From: Cercophora sp. LCS_1
Taxonomy: Eukaryota > Ascomycota > Sordariomycetes > Sordariales > Lasiosphaeriaceae
Direction of reading: 5' to 3'
Assembly: GCA_036250225.1 (NCBI GenBank)
Contig: JAPZLL010000007.1
Location: forward strand, 1,178,001-1,242,000
DNA length: 64,000 nucleotides
Part shown: one piece after another, positions 22,855 through 33,237 of the stretch
Layout: each line of letters opens with the position of its first letter
Numbering within the stretch: position 1 is the stretch's first letter
Position numbers and translations under genes: made by a program
Notes under the pieces: model-generated
The model's input: only the letters and a program-made list of their open reading frames with translations
Told to the model about the DNA's origin: nothing
Databases searched by the model: none

Positions 22855-23738
22855 TCACCTCTCCCCCCTCAACGCATACATCTTGACAGGCAACAACCTC
22901 ATCGCACTCGTAACAGGAAACCCCCTCTGCACCTCCATCCTGACAACCTCAAGCCCCGCCGCCTCAAACAGTTTGAGGAATTTCCCATCCTCCCTCGTAA
23001 CGCTACTATCCTCCTCATCAAAGACGTCCTCCCCACTGGTACTCAGGTTCTCCTTGAGCACGATAACGCCCTCCCGATCCGCGTCAAGCGCGGATTTGCA
23101 TCTTTCCAGAAACGAAACGAGCTGCGAATCGGTCAGGTGGCCGACGCACCACTGGATCCAGATCAGGTCATATTTGATATCAGAGGGGTCGGGGACCCAT
23201 GATTCTAGGCCGATGTTGAATACGCGGCGGACCTGAGGTGCGATGGAGGCGGTGAATTTGGCGATGGGTTCGATGATGTCGACTTGGGGCGTGAAGGGGA
23301 GGAGGAGGCCGCGGGTTATGCGGCCGATTCTGGTGGGGTCAGCGCTACTATAGTGAGATCGGTTTGGGGGGGGGCGAGAGTGAGACGAGATGAGAGATGA
23401 GGTAAAGTGAGAGAGATGAGGTAAAGTGAGAGAGATGAGGTAAAGTGAGAGATGAGAGAGGTGAGTATGGGAGAGGGAAGGAGGATGGGAAGGCAGACAA
23501 GAGAAACATACCCTGCTCCACCTTCCAAAGCTGAATTGACGCCGCGGTGGGGCGGTTTGAGGCCGATACCGAGTTTCGCGAGAAAGTTGCGCGAGCCTTG
23601 GAGGTCGACCTTGGAGATGTAGGCAAAGCCGCCGATGGAGGGGATGCCGCCTAGCATGCCGTTCTCGTCAGCCGAGACGGATTCCCAGTAGGCGAGGCCA
23701 TCGGTGGTGTTGATTGAGGCGTCGGCAGGAGGCGTCAT
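22855..23738 (-). CDS. Alpha-N-terminal protein methyltransferase (NTM1/METTL11 type)
   Basis: It methylates the free alpha-amino group of proteins that start X-Pro-Lys/Arg after Met removal, such as ribosomal proteins. Exons 23738-23512 and 23329-22855 give 233 aa, as expected for this family. Splicing from GTATGT to ACCCCACCAG restores the SAM-binding motif GGAGIGRITRGLLLP. Further family blocks are FNIGLESWVP, YDLIWIQWCVGHLTD, REGVIVLKENLSTSG and EAAGLEVVRMEVQRGFP. An upstream acceptor (CTATAG, 18 nt earlier) would keep frame but insert SADPTR between GAG and IGR, probably breaking the cofactor loop. The 182-nt intron holds three perfect 19-bp tandem repeats. Confidence 0.92.
23393..23449. 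repeat. Intronic minisatellite, 3 x 19 bp
   Basis: Three identical head-to-tail copies of AGAGATGAGGTAAAGTGAG (23393-23411, 23412-23430, 23431-23449), flanked by partial copies. They lie inside the methyltransferase intron, on the opposite strand to its coding sense. Confidence 0.95.
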
Positions 23739-24007
23739 GTTGGCGCTCGTTTGCAGGTAGTGAGGTCGTTTACGGGGTGGTGATGGCTTCGGTTGGAGGG
23801 TTTGTTGTTGGTGAGAAGACTTTTGATTGGCTGGTCCCTGTGAGAAGATGCGTATACGGGGGTTTGATATGCAACTAGAGGGAGGAGATGGACGACATGG
23901 TGGGTGTCAATGTGTGCGTTCAGATTAATGATGAGACGAATACTAGGCCGTGTAGTAAACAATGTGCCGTTAAGGTCTTTTGTCCAAAGAAAACCGCAAG
24001 GGTATCT

Positions 24008-25465
24008 CTACTCGTTCGCAATCGCCTTAACTCCACCCATTGTAACTTCAAACTCCACGGGACTACTCTTTCCTCCGTCTATTGTTGGTCCCGACTGCGC
24101 GGCATGCGGTGCGAATACGACTTTCATCCACCGTTTCCAGCTCTTCATGGCTGGCATCCCCTGTCTTTCCCTGTCATCTCTGTCGTCACTTTCATTGCCG
24201 TCGAGACTGTACCTCGGCCGTCCCCCGTAGTGGAAGTACGGTCTTTTGAACAATGCTATGCGGGAGGAAATCTGTGTTGACCAAACCAATCCCAAAGACG
24301 GTGTCTTGAGTTGGTAGTCCACATCACGTTCGTCACCCCACCCCGTGAACCAACGTTGCTGATGGTCCAGAATGAGAGCTGGATGTGGAGGGCCAGATAA
24401 TATCTCCTCAGGAAACAGCGGAGGCGGCGGCGGCATCATTGGAGGCTCCTCATTCACAGGGACAGGATCCTCGGTCTTTGATGACGACGGCACCGCAGCT
24501 GTATCCTTTGCGGCAGACGGTGGTGGTTTGCTTCGTGTGGCTAGGGGGCTCGACTGGAAATTGCTCGACGAAGGTGGCACGTTAGGCGTCTTAAACCCGA
24601 GTCCGATGCCGCTTCCCCCGAACCGATCGGCCACTTGATTCGCCACTACTACGGCGATGTTGTACTTGCGTGCGAGCTCGCGAAGTTGCATCCCTAGTCT
24701 GACAAGTTCCGCGGTACGAGCAGCCATGCTGGATGACTGCCCCTGGCCGGCCGAGCGCTCAAATTCCGCGCGGAAGTTGGCCGCAACGCTGTCAAGAACG
24801 AGTAAGCCCACATTGCGACGCTCTATGGTGATGGGCACCTGAAACGTAAGAATATGGTCCTGGCTCTCGAGGTCAGGCGTTGCTTGACTGAGAATGTTGT
24901 CCAAAGAGGGCCGAGACGCTGCATCCAGGGCCCGCAAAGTCGGGTTAGTAGACATAATCTGAGAGAGGCGACGCGTTGAGAGCGCAGCCTCGGTGCTGAT
25001 GTACATGGCCGTCTTGCCCAAGCCGTGGGGGGGTGGCAGCTGCACAGCCAGCAGTAAGGTGAGCAGGAACTGGGTCTTTCCGGCGCCCGACTCTCCCGTA
25101 ATCTCAGTTACATAGCCCGCAGGAATCCCGCCGCCGAGGGCGCTGTCCAGGGTCGCGTCCAAAAGACTGATGGTCTGCCATCGTGTCGAAAGCCCTGCTG
25201 CCGTGTGCTTCGCGTTGCACGAAGCGGGAGCTGTGTGCCGTCCGGGTGTCGAGACGGCGACGCCAACGTCAGTATGCAAAGCGGCGAGGACGGCGTTGGA
25301 TAGGCGCTTGATGTCAAGAAGAGGCAGTTGCGTGCGCTTTCCGATGTCAGCGGCGTCAAGGGTCAGCAGGTCGCTGGTGCTGATTGCATGCTTTTCCAGC
25401 GACGGGATTAGACTCGCGTACTGGCCGACGGGGAAATTCGGCAGAACGCGCAAGAGATCTGTCAT
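24008..25465 (-). CDS. RAD57: RecA/Rad51 paralog Rad57
   Basis: Single-exon gene of 485 aa. It is the DNA-repair ATPase that, with Rad55, helps Rad51 filaments form on RPA-coated single-stranded DNA (XRCC3 in animals). Walker A is GESGAGKT (124-131) after SALGGGIPAGYVTEIT; Walker B is VGLLVLD (219-225), followed by SVAANFRAEF. The N-terminal ~60 residues form the helix-hairpin domain. A later block LRELARKYNIAVVVANQV is typical of RecA folds. A long Pro/Ser-rich insertion (about 300-390) precedes the C-terminal strand SLGLVWSTQISSRIALF. ATG 25465 was chosen because it starts directly before the conserved N-terminal helix; the longer frame upstream lacks family features. Confidence 0.92.
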   Translation of the reverse strand: MTDLLRVLPNFPVGQYASLIPSLEKHAISTSDLLTLDAADIGKRTQLPLLDIKRLSNAVLAALHTDVGVAVSTPGRHTAPASCNAKHTAAGLSTRWQTISLLDATLDSALGGGIPAGYVTEITGESGAGKTQFLLTLLLAVQLPPPHGLGKTAMYISTEAALSTRRLSQIMSTNPTLRALDAASRPSLDNILSQATPDLESQDHILTFQVPITIERRNVGLLVLDSVAANFRAEFERSAGQGQSSSMAARTAELVRLGMQLRELARKYNIAVVVANQVADRFGGSGIGLGFKTPNVPPSSSNFQSSPLATRSKPPPSAAKDTAAVPSSSKTEDPVPVNEEPPMMPPPPPLFPEEILSGPPHPALILDHQQRWFTGWGDERDVDYQLKTPSLGLVWSTQISSRIALFKRPYFHYGGRPRYSLDGNESDDRDDRERQGMPAMKSWKRWMKVVFAPHAAQSGPTIDGGKSSPVEFEVTMGGVKAIANE

Positions 25466-26567
25466 GGAGACGCATCGGGGCACGGCGCGACCATTGGCAG
25501 AAACAGCCGTTGGAGTGTTGTTGGCGATGGATTTACCGTTGAGTTTAAGCTTTTGACACGCCCGATTGAGGTGACCCAGACGTTCCCGAACCCCCACTTG
25601 CGGCGCCAGGCTACCGGGGTCTCCCGGTAAGGCAGGTTACAGCACCCTGCCCGCGATGCAACTGCCCGCTGTCCGTCCTTGCATCTTTGGTTTGTCTTGC
25701 GGAAGCATATCAATCTTGGAATCTTGAAACATTGAATTACCACCAATCGATCGAGCGGACTTCGGGATGGTGCCGGACTTCGGCTCCTCGTCAGCGGGTT
25801 ACTGACGCCAAGAGATCAAACAACCAGCCTCTCATGCACTCTGACGCCCGTTGCTGACAGAGCAGGCCCGGGCCCGTCGCAGGATCGCATCAGGCAGCAT
25901 CAACACTGTTGACCTACTAATCGGCCAGGCCTTATCGACGTGGCAGCACAAGACGAGATGCTCATCTGGTCTCTGGCAATTAGCATCGAATTTGCGTAAC
26001 AGCTCGCTTCCGTCTTCTCAACTATTATGGCTAGCCGGACGCAACGTTCAATTTAAACGTCGTCTTATAATTATACCTGCCCTTTTCCCGCTCGGCTGAC
26101 GTTGGATGCAGTCCTGGCAGTGAGACTAAAAGAAGCTGTGGCACAGCACCTGGGGTGAATTCCCAGCGAATCCCAGGCCGGGCACCGCATAGAATTCCAG
26201 TTCCAGCCAGGATCGTCATCGGCCCTCCCAGCGGACCAGCATGGGTCTGGATCGCCGTCGTCCAACGAAAGATGTCCGACTCAGCCGCAGCGCTGCACGC
26301 CACGGTGGGCAAGCCTGCCTTCAATGGGTTAGGCTTGGTTACCCAGGCCCCCGGCCGGACGATGACCTCGTCGCGGGGTGTCATGATTTCGCGACGAGAT
26401 TGCTCTTTTCCTCCTTCTCGTGCTGCTGTTCCTCCCAAGACACCCGTGCGACGATACCGTCAACTCCGACCCTGTTGTTGTCTGAGGTTTAAAAGAACGA
26501 CCCAAAATCCAATCCGAACTTGCGGTGACAGTTGTCGACCTGCTGTTGGACCGTTGATTGTCAGCAA
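25466..26567. other. Divergent intergenic region
   Basis: About 1.1 kb between RAD57 (minus) and the Cys-rich membrane protein gene (plus). No coding signal; the promoters of both genes should lie here. Confidence 0.5.
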
Positions 26568-27887
26568 ATGGCGCCCTCGCTGCTCGGGAGCTGGGCTCTC
26601 TTTGCTGTCGCCGTCAATGCTCTCGCGTATCCAGGTCCGAGAGAGACGGCGGCATTGGTTATTCCCGCGGATGCTCAGAGCCCCCGGCCAACAATAGGTC
26701 CAGCGCTCCATCAGTATCTCAAACGCCAGAGCAATGAGCAGACGGTGTTGGTAGCTCCGGACAACACCTGCGGATATGTTTCCGGACAAAGCGGTAGGCT
26801 ATCCCGACTCCTAGTTGAATGACATCTTGCTAACTCTCACCCCAGCTGCCGTGTACACCTGCGTTGACTCGACAAACCACTGCGTATTCGTCACAGCACT
26901 GGACGGTGGTGCCGGAGCTGCCGGATGCTGTAACAATAACGAGTGTGGTTTCCGGGTTGCATGCCTGGACTATGAGCAGATAGTATCCTCCAGCCTCTGC
27001 GATGCCAACTGCAAAGCCGATTCGTTTACTGAGAAATGGTACTTGCCCCTATCACCCTGCCTCTCCTCGCCCATCTAACACCATTCAGCTCAAACACCGC
27101 TGCCCGATACTGCAACACCATCATCTTTGCCAACAGCGTGACCGACTACTTCTGCAACTCCGTCAGCCTATCCACCGGCCAACGCGCAGACACAACCTAC
27201 AGCGGTCAAACCGGTCGCACCTTTCTCCAAACCGTCCTCACCATCAGCACCGAGAGCACCACCCGTCTCCGATCCGACTCAACCAGCAGCACCGCGTCCC
27301 AAACCGCAACCGTCACCGCCCCTCCCGCCCCCTCCAATTCATCCACCCCCGTCGGCGCCATCGTAGGCGGCGTAGTAGGCGGCGTCGCCGTCCTCGGTCT
27401 CATCGGCCTGGGTCTTTTCTTCCTCAAGCGGAAAGCCAAAAAACCCGCCGGCCCCCCGCCCCCTCCGCACGAGACGCAGCAACTAAACCCCGGCTATCCC
27501 CAGCCCGGAACCCCAGGGCATCCCCCTCAGCCCGGCACCCCTGGAACCCCCGGCTTCGCTCCCGGGAAGGCAGGACACCAGTCCGTCCAGTCAGCGTATA
27601 GCTCCGTACCGCCATACGCAACCCCGTCTCCGCACCAGCAAGCCTTTGGCCAGTACCCGCAGCAGCCGAGCCCGAGCTTTTACCCCCCGCAGAGTTATGA
27701 CCACCCGAGCGGATTGGGGACAGCGTACGATGAGACAAGAGCTGGGTCGACTAGTCCACATCAGTCGGCGAGGTTTTCAGGCCAGTCCGGATATGGAGCA
27801 CAGGCATCAACACCGGCACCAACGGGGCCGGTGCCTGTTGAGATTGAGGGTCGGGAGAGGAGAGGGCCTGTGCATGAGTTGATGTGA
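26568..27887 (+). CDS. Cys-rich single-pass membrane protein, surface-sensor-like
   Basis: Exons 26568-26793, 26846-27038 and 27089-27887 give 405 aa. The order of parts is: signal peptide (1-~20, SWALFAVAVNALA); an ectodomain with 12 cysteines (NTCGYVSG ... GCCNNNECGF ... DYFCNS); a Ser/Thr-rich, probably O-mannosylated stalk; one transmembrane helix GAIVGGVVGGVAVLGLIGLG; a basic stop-transfer KRKAKK; and a Pro/Gly/Tyr/Gln-rich cytosolic tail of about 150 residues ending in EGRERRGPVHELM. This architecture resembles Wsc/Mid2-type cell-wall sensors, but the cysteine pattern is not the WSC domain. It belongs to a widespread but uncharacterised Pezizomycotina type; the function is unproven. Confidence 0.85.
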
Positions 27888-28728
27888 GTAAGCGAACGGG
27901 GGAGTGAAAAGCATGTATATAAATTGGTAGTCTGGCATGGCTGGTGTTGGGTGTTTATACCGTCGTTCATTTGACTGGATGGACGAATTTCGGGGGGTTC
28001 TTGTTCTTGGCAAAATATGGACTTGGCTTGGCTTCAGTGATGGAATCTGATGGCTTCTTTTGGTTGGTGTGGATGTATATGAGTACGTTGTAATGACCTT
28101 ACATAACAGTTTTCAGCGGTTCACATGGCGGTGTCAATTTCAATGATTCTGAGTTTATTCACGTTTCGATTCGGTTCAGAATGAGGTTGGTTTGAGCTTG
28201 GATACGTGTGGATTTGGTACTAGTTTGATACCGGGTTTAGACAATTTTGGTCCGCAAACAGGGCCTCTTGACTTTCTGGTTGAGCACATGTTGGAAACGG
28301 GTTTGTATTTGTTAAATACCGGGTAGTAAAAGCGTCGTAAGCCAATGATAACCTCTTTCTATTGAGTTTGTGGCCTCCTTCAGGGTGAAAGTTGCAGTGT
28401 TGGCTTTAGGTATTGGGGGATTTGGATTGCGAGGGACTGATCGGGGAACATTTACCTACGGCCCATCTCACAATCACACCGAGTGAACGAACATCATGGT
28501 CGGGTGCAGAGAACACTATGACACCAGATTGCGTGCAAGGGTGAACGCAAGAGTGAACGTGATGCAACTAAACATAAGCCATAGCACTGTCAATTCCGAT
28601 CTACACCCGCAGCCAAGCCGCGGCCCACCCTATCAGATACAAGCTCATGCCTACAGAATGCAATGCCGGCTGCGAAAACAGGAATCCTAAGCCCTCTAGC
28701 AACAGTCAAGACAAGTCAGGCGCCGAAA
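27888..28728. other. Convergent intergenic region
   Basis: 3' regions of the membrane protein gene (plus) and the V-ATPase gene (minus). It is AT/GT-rich between 28000 and 28330. No gene seen. Confidence 0.5.
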
Positions 28729-30571
28729 TTATGCGTCAATCAGGTTCTCCTCCTCGGGCGCTGCCGTCGTGTCCCGGGTGTCCTTGGTGGGCGCGTTGCC
28801 CTTGCCCTTTCGGTCTGCAGGCGTTCTCTTGTAGAACTCGTTGATGATCTTGGCCGGAATACGGTTGAGCATGTCCTTGCGGTAAATGCGCAGCAAGCTC
28901 CACGCGAGATCCAGAGACTCGTAGATTGTGCGAGACTCATACGGTCCCTGGCTGATAAACTGGCGCTCAAACTTGTCGAGGAACTCGAGTGACAGCTTGT
29001 CCTCGGCCGACAGAGCTTCCTCGCCAACGACGGCCTTCATGGCTGCCGCATCACGACCAATGGCGTACTTGGCGTACAGCTGGTTGGACACATCACCGTG
29101 GTCCTTGCGAGTCATGCCCTCACCAATGGCCGACTTCATCAAACGAGAGAGCGACGGGAGCACGTTGATGGGGGGGTAGATACCGCGGTTGTGGAGACCA
29201 CGGTCAACGAAGATCTGACCCTCGGTAATGTAGCCCGTCAAATCAGGGATGGGATGGGTGATGTCGTCGTTAGGCATGGTGAGAATGGGGATTTGTGTGA
29301 TGGAGCCGTTACGACCATCGACACGACCAGCTCGCTCGTAGATGGTCGACAAATCCGTGTACATGTAACCGGGGAAACCACGACGACCAGGAACTTCCTC
29401 ACGGGCGGCCGAGACTTCACGGAGGGCATCACAGTAGGCAGAGAGGTCAGTCAGGATGACCAGAACGTGCTTCTCGAGCTGGTAGGCATAGTACTCGGCG
29501 GTGGTGAGGGCGAGACGGGGGGTAATGATACGCTCGATACTGAACTAGGGTTAGCATCTCCAGCACTCGCTAAAAGAGAGCACCTACGTAGGGTCGTTGG
29601 CAAGGTTGAGGAAGAGGGTCGTGCGCTCCAAACTACCGTTCTGCTCGAAGTCGTTCTTGAAGAAACGGGCCGTCTCCAAGTTGACACCCATGGCGGCGAA
29701 CACGATCGAGAAGTTGTCCTCGTGGCCATCGTGAACACCCTTGTTTGTGACACCCTCGCGCGCAACAAGACCGGCCTGTCGGCAAATCTGGGCAGCGATC
29801 TCGTTGTGTGGCAGACCGGCAGCGGAGAAAATAGGAATCTTCTGGCCACGAGCGATCGAGTTCATGGTATCGATAGCGGAGATACCAGTCGAAATCATTT
29901 CCTCGGGGTACACCTGTGCGTGTCAGTGCCACTCCGTCACATACCATATGAGCCACGGCTTACTCTTGAATAGGGGTTGATGGGAGAGCCGTTGATGTCA
30001 AGGAACTCCTCAGCTAGGACCTTGGGGCCCTTGTCGATCGCTCGTCCGGAGCCGTCAAAGATGCGCCCCAACATGTCCTCCGACACGCCGAGCTTCAAGC
30101 TCTCTCCTGTGAACTCGACTTTCGTCTACCCATCGTCAGCGCTCCGTCCCGCCCCCACTGTGTGTATTTGCCTCACCTTCTTCACATCGATACCGGACGT
30201 TCCCTCGAAAACCTGTGAGTTGTGTTAGCATCTCCCCGTACATAGCATGATTCGACGGCATCTATACCTGAACAATGGCTCGGTTTCCTGTTTAGAGAGT
30301 GTCAGCAAAGCTCAGTTTCGTCACGAGGGAGCCACCTACCTCGAACCTCGAGGACCTGGCCGGAGCGCTCCGTTCCATCGGGAAGAGTAAGGCTAACAAT
30401 CTCGTTGTAGCGCGGGAATTTGACCTGAATTGTTGTTAAAGAGCGCGCACAGTTTCATGGTGTAGGAAAGCGAACATTGTCGAGAATGACCAGAGGACCG
30501 TTGACGCCGCCAACCGTGTTGTAGCGAATCCTGGGCGTCACCTTGTACGCAGGTACTCGAGGGTCGGCCAT
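28729..30571 (-). CDS. VMA2: V-type proton ATPase subunit B
   Basis: Non-catalytic nucleotide-binding subunit of the V1 sector, which acidifies the vacuole and Golgi. Seven exons (minus strand): 30571-30476, 30424-30340, 30287-30268, 30212-30177, 30125-29964, 29913-29588 and 29539-28729, totalling 511 aa, the normal length. The junctions rebuild family sequence: NGPLVILDN/VKFPRYNE, GQVLEVRG/NRAIVQ, VFEGTSGIDVKK/TKVEFTGE, INPYSR/VYPEEMISTG and NDPT/IERIITPRLALTT. Exon 3 is a 20-nt microexon. All six introns are 48-55 nt. The start MADPRVPAYKVTPRIRYN is conserved. It is divergently arranged with CWC27 (620 bp between ATGs). Confidence 0.97.
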
Positions 30572-31191
30572 GGTGCAGAGAAGCTATGTGTCGTCGTGAG
30601 GGCTATTATCGATGCGAAGCTCTAGACCAGCTCAGGAATTACGTGTGGTGTTTGCTAGATAGCCGGCGATGTCGGCGTCGAGGTTGCGGGCAGAGCTATG
30701 TAATTTCCAAGGTCAAACTCCAGGTCTCGTCCGTAGGTGATAACGCAAGGCCCCAACTGCTTGAACAGGCCCGCCCCGCACCCACTTGACAGCACCGCCA
30801 CAGCGCGTGGGAGCTCGCTCCCCACATCAAGGTGCAAACGAAGGCTCTTGCCAGAAAAGTTCCTTCAGGAGGGTCTCATTATGGGTTTCTACCAAAAAAA
30901 ATTTACAGGTTACGGAGACTAGATCGCAATATCTCGTGGTAGTTCAAGTTTACCTGGATGAGAGGGTAGCCTTCAAGATGTGGCACCAGCTGAAGCGACT
31001 CCACTTGCGTGGCTGGGCTGGGACAGCTGCCGGCAGGCAAAGCTGCAAAAGTGCATCATAAGCTCCAACTCAAGTAGTTTGCATTCTGTCGATCTCAAGC
31101 AACCGCATCGCCAACCTTGACTTCCCAACAACCAATCCATCCACACGGCCCTGTCGCGTCCCGGCGCATAGCATAGCGGACCAAGGCTAAG
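30572..31191. other. Divergent promoter region VMA2 / CWC27
   Basis: 620 bp separate the two start codons, so both promoters must lie here. I could not pick out a clear TATA box. Confidence 0.5.
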
Positions 31192-32760
31192 ATGTCGGCG
31201 ATATACAGTCTCGAGCCACAACCGACGGCGTCGGCAATCATCCACACAACCCTCGGCGAGATCGCGATCGAGTTGTTCGCAAAACAAACACCCCTGACAT
31301 GTCGAAACTTCTTGCAGCTCAGTCTGGATGGGTACTATGACAACACAATCTTCCACCGATTGGTTCCGGGTTTCATCCTCCAAGGAGGAGACCCGACAGG
31401 AACCGGTCATGGCGGCGAATCCATCTACGAAAACGGCGCATTGAGTGGTGACTTGGACCCGTGGCCGATGGACGAGCGAAGGGGCAAGAATGCAGGGGCT
31501 ATGGGTGTCAACTTCAAGGATGAGATACATTCGCGACTCAAGTTCAACCGACGAGGCCTGCTAGGCATGGCGAACGAAGGCGCGCCCGACACCAATGGCA
31601 GCCAGTTCTTCTTTACACTCGGCAAGGCGGACGAGCTCACAGGGAAGAACACCATGTTTGGCCGAGTGGCCGGCGACACCATCTACAACCTCGCCAAGAT
31701 TGGAGAGTCCGAGCTTAAAGAGGGCACCGAGCAGCCATTGTACGCGGTCAAGATTACTCACATTGAGATTCTCATCAACCCATTTAGCGACATGAAAAAG
31801 AGGGAGCGGAAAATACGTCAGGAGGCACCGAAGGCAGCACAGTCAGAGAAGAAACAGAAGAAGAGGAAAGGTGGCAAACAGCTGCTCAGTTTTGGGGACG
31901 AAGAAGGCGACGATGACGTCCCAGTGATCAAAAAAGCCAAGTTCGACACTCGAATAGTCATGGATGTTGACGAAGAAGCGCCCAAGGTAAAGCCGGCAAA
32001 GCATGCGAAGGAGACTAAGACATCTAGCAAAGATACCCAATCACGGGAAGTACCTAAAGAGGAGCGAAAAAGGAGAAGTTTGAGCCCACGCCGTCCGGAA
32101 CAGGCCCCATCAATGAAGGAGCCGCAAAGACCACGATACAGTCCGAGCCAAAGCCCAGAACCGGAGCCCGCGAAGAAGACGCTCCTTGAACGGACAAACG
32201 AGGAGATTGCAGCAGTCAAGGCATCTATGAAACGGACTATCCACGCAGAACCAGTCAAGGAGAAGAAGAACTCGACCTTGGAAGAGATGATTCCGGAGAC
32301 AGCCACACGTGGTCGAAAGCGACGACCGGGAGGGGCCAGCACCAACACCAGAGAGGAGCAGGAAGCGCTAGATTTACTCAAGTCGTTCAGGGCCAAGCTG
32401 GAGCAAGCACCGACTGAGAAGAAAGCAGCACCGGCGCCAGTGGAGGAAGAAAAGGCAGAAGAGGAGGACGGTGAGGTGTGCGACCTACACTTTATCGCGG
32501 GCTGCCAGAGTTGCAAAGCCTGGGGTAAGCGTGAGGAGGAGCAAGAAAGTGACGATGAGGGCTGGATGTCGCATACACTGAGCTTCGCTGCCGACAAGCT
32601 CGGAAAAGATCTCAGCTATCGTAAAAAGGCGGACGAAGAGTTGGTGGTCATTGACCCTCTTGAGAAAGCCCGCACCCTCAAGGAGGAGAAGCGGGCAGCG
32701 AGAGATGCACGGGCCGGTGGGTCATCCCGAGCTTGGGACCAGGGCCGGCGGGGCCGTTAA
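31192..32760 (+). CDS. CWC27: Spliceosome-associated cyclophilin CWC27
   Basis: Single-exon gene of 522 aa. The N-terminal cyclophilin domain (about 10-200) shows TTLGEIAIELF, NTIFHRLVPGFILQGGDPTGTG, FNRRGLLGMANEGAPDTNGSQFFFTLGKADEL and NTMFGRV. The position of the cyclosporin-contact Trp of cyclophilin A is Glu (ADEL), as in the CWC27 branch, so prolyl isomerase activity may be weak. The C-terminal ~300 residues are charged and helical (Lys/Glu/Arg) and end with the CWC27-type DEGWMSHTLSFAADK and WDQGRRGR. The protein belongs to the Bact spliceosome, where CWC27 binds CWC22. It has no intron, unlike most genes here. Confidence 0.93.
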   Translation: MSAIYSLEPQPTASAIIHTTLGEIAIELFAKQTPLTCRNFLQLSLDGYYDNTIFHRLVPGFILQGGDPTGTGHGGESIYENGALSGDLDPWPMDERRGKNAGAMGVNFKDEIHSRLKFNRRGLLGMANEGAPDTNGSQFFFTLGKADELTGKNTMFGRVAGDTIYNLAKIGESELKEGTEQPLYAVKITHIEILINPFSDMKKRERKIRQEAPKAAQSEKKQKKRKGGKQLLSFGDEEGDDDVPVIKKAKFDTRIVMDVDEEAPKVKPAKHAKETKTSSKDTQSREVPKEERKRRSLSPRRPEQAPSMKEPQRPRYSPSQSPEPEPAKKTLLERTNEEIAAVKASMKRTIHAEPVKEKKNSTLEEMIPETATRGRKRRPGGASTNTREEQEALDLLKSFRAKLEQAPTEKKAAPAPVEEEKAEEEDGEVCDLHFIAGCQSCKAWGKREEEQESDDEGWMSHTLSFAADKLGKDLSYRKKADEELVVIDPLEKARTLKEEKRAARDARAGGSSRAWDQGRRGR

Positions 32761-33237
32761 GGCATCAATCACATCGCGACAAGAGTCTTGAGAGTATCCG
32801 ATGCTTCGAAAGTGTTCGGTATAGGCAGGTGCCGTGGCCTGATTATGACATCAGGCAAGTTTTTCCGTCGCCAAGTCTCCTGCCCAGGACGCGAAAAGCT
32901 CGCGAGAGTGACGGATCAAGATCGTGAGTTCTAAATGGGGCCAAGCTCAGAAACGCAAGCCCGCCAAGACATTTGGCTCAGAGCAGCCTTGTCACATCAC
33001 ATCTTGTCACATCTTGCGGGCCAAGACACGAAGAAAAAAAGAGAATAGCATTCGGATCAAAACCCGCCAATAGGAACAATACCATTTATTTGTAATGACA
33101 CGTTTTGGCATTGTCTGTTCTTTGGCAGGAGAAAATGATTTAGTTTCTTGATGATTGTTAGTTGATGTATTGACTTTTAGAGACTGCTGCCGCCAGCGCT
33201 TGGCCCCGCGTGGGGGAGGAAAACGTCCGGGTGGTAG
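32761..33237. other. Intergenic region
   Basis: 3' region of CWC27, AT-rich at 33030-33180. No gene seen. Confidence 0.5.

Noticed and set aside
23393..23449. CRISPR-like array
   Set aside because: The 19-bp copies are directly adjacent with no spacers, lie in an intron and occur in a eukaryote.
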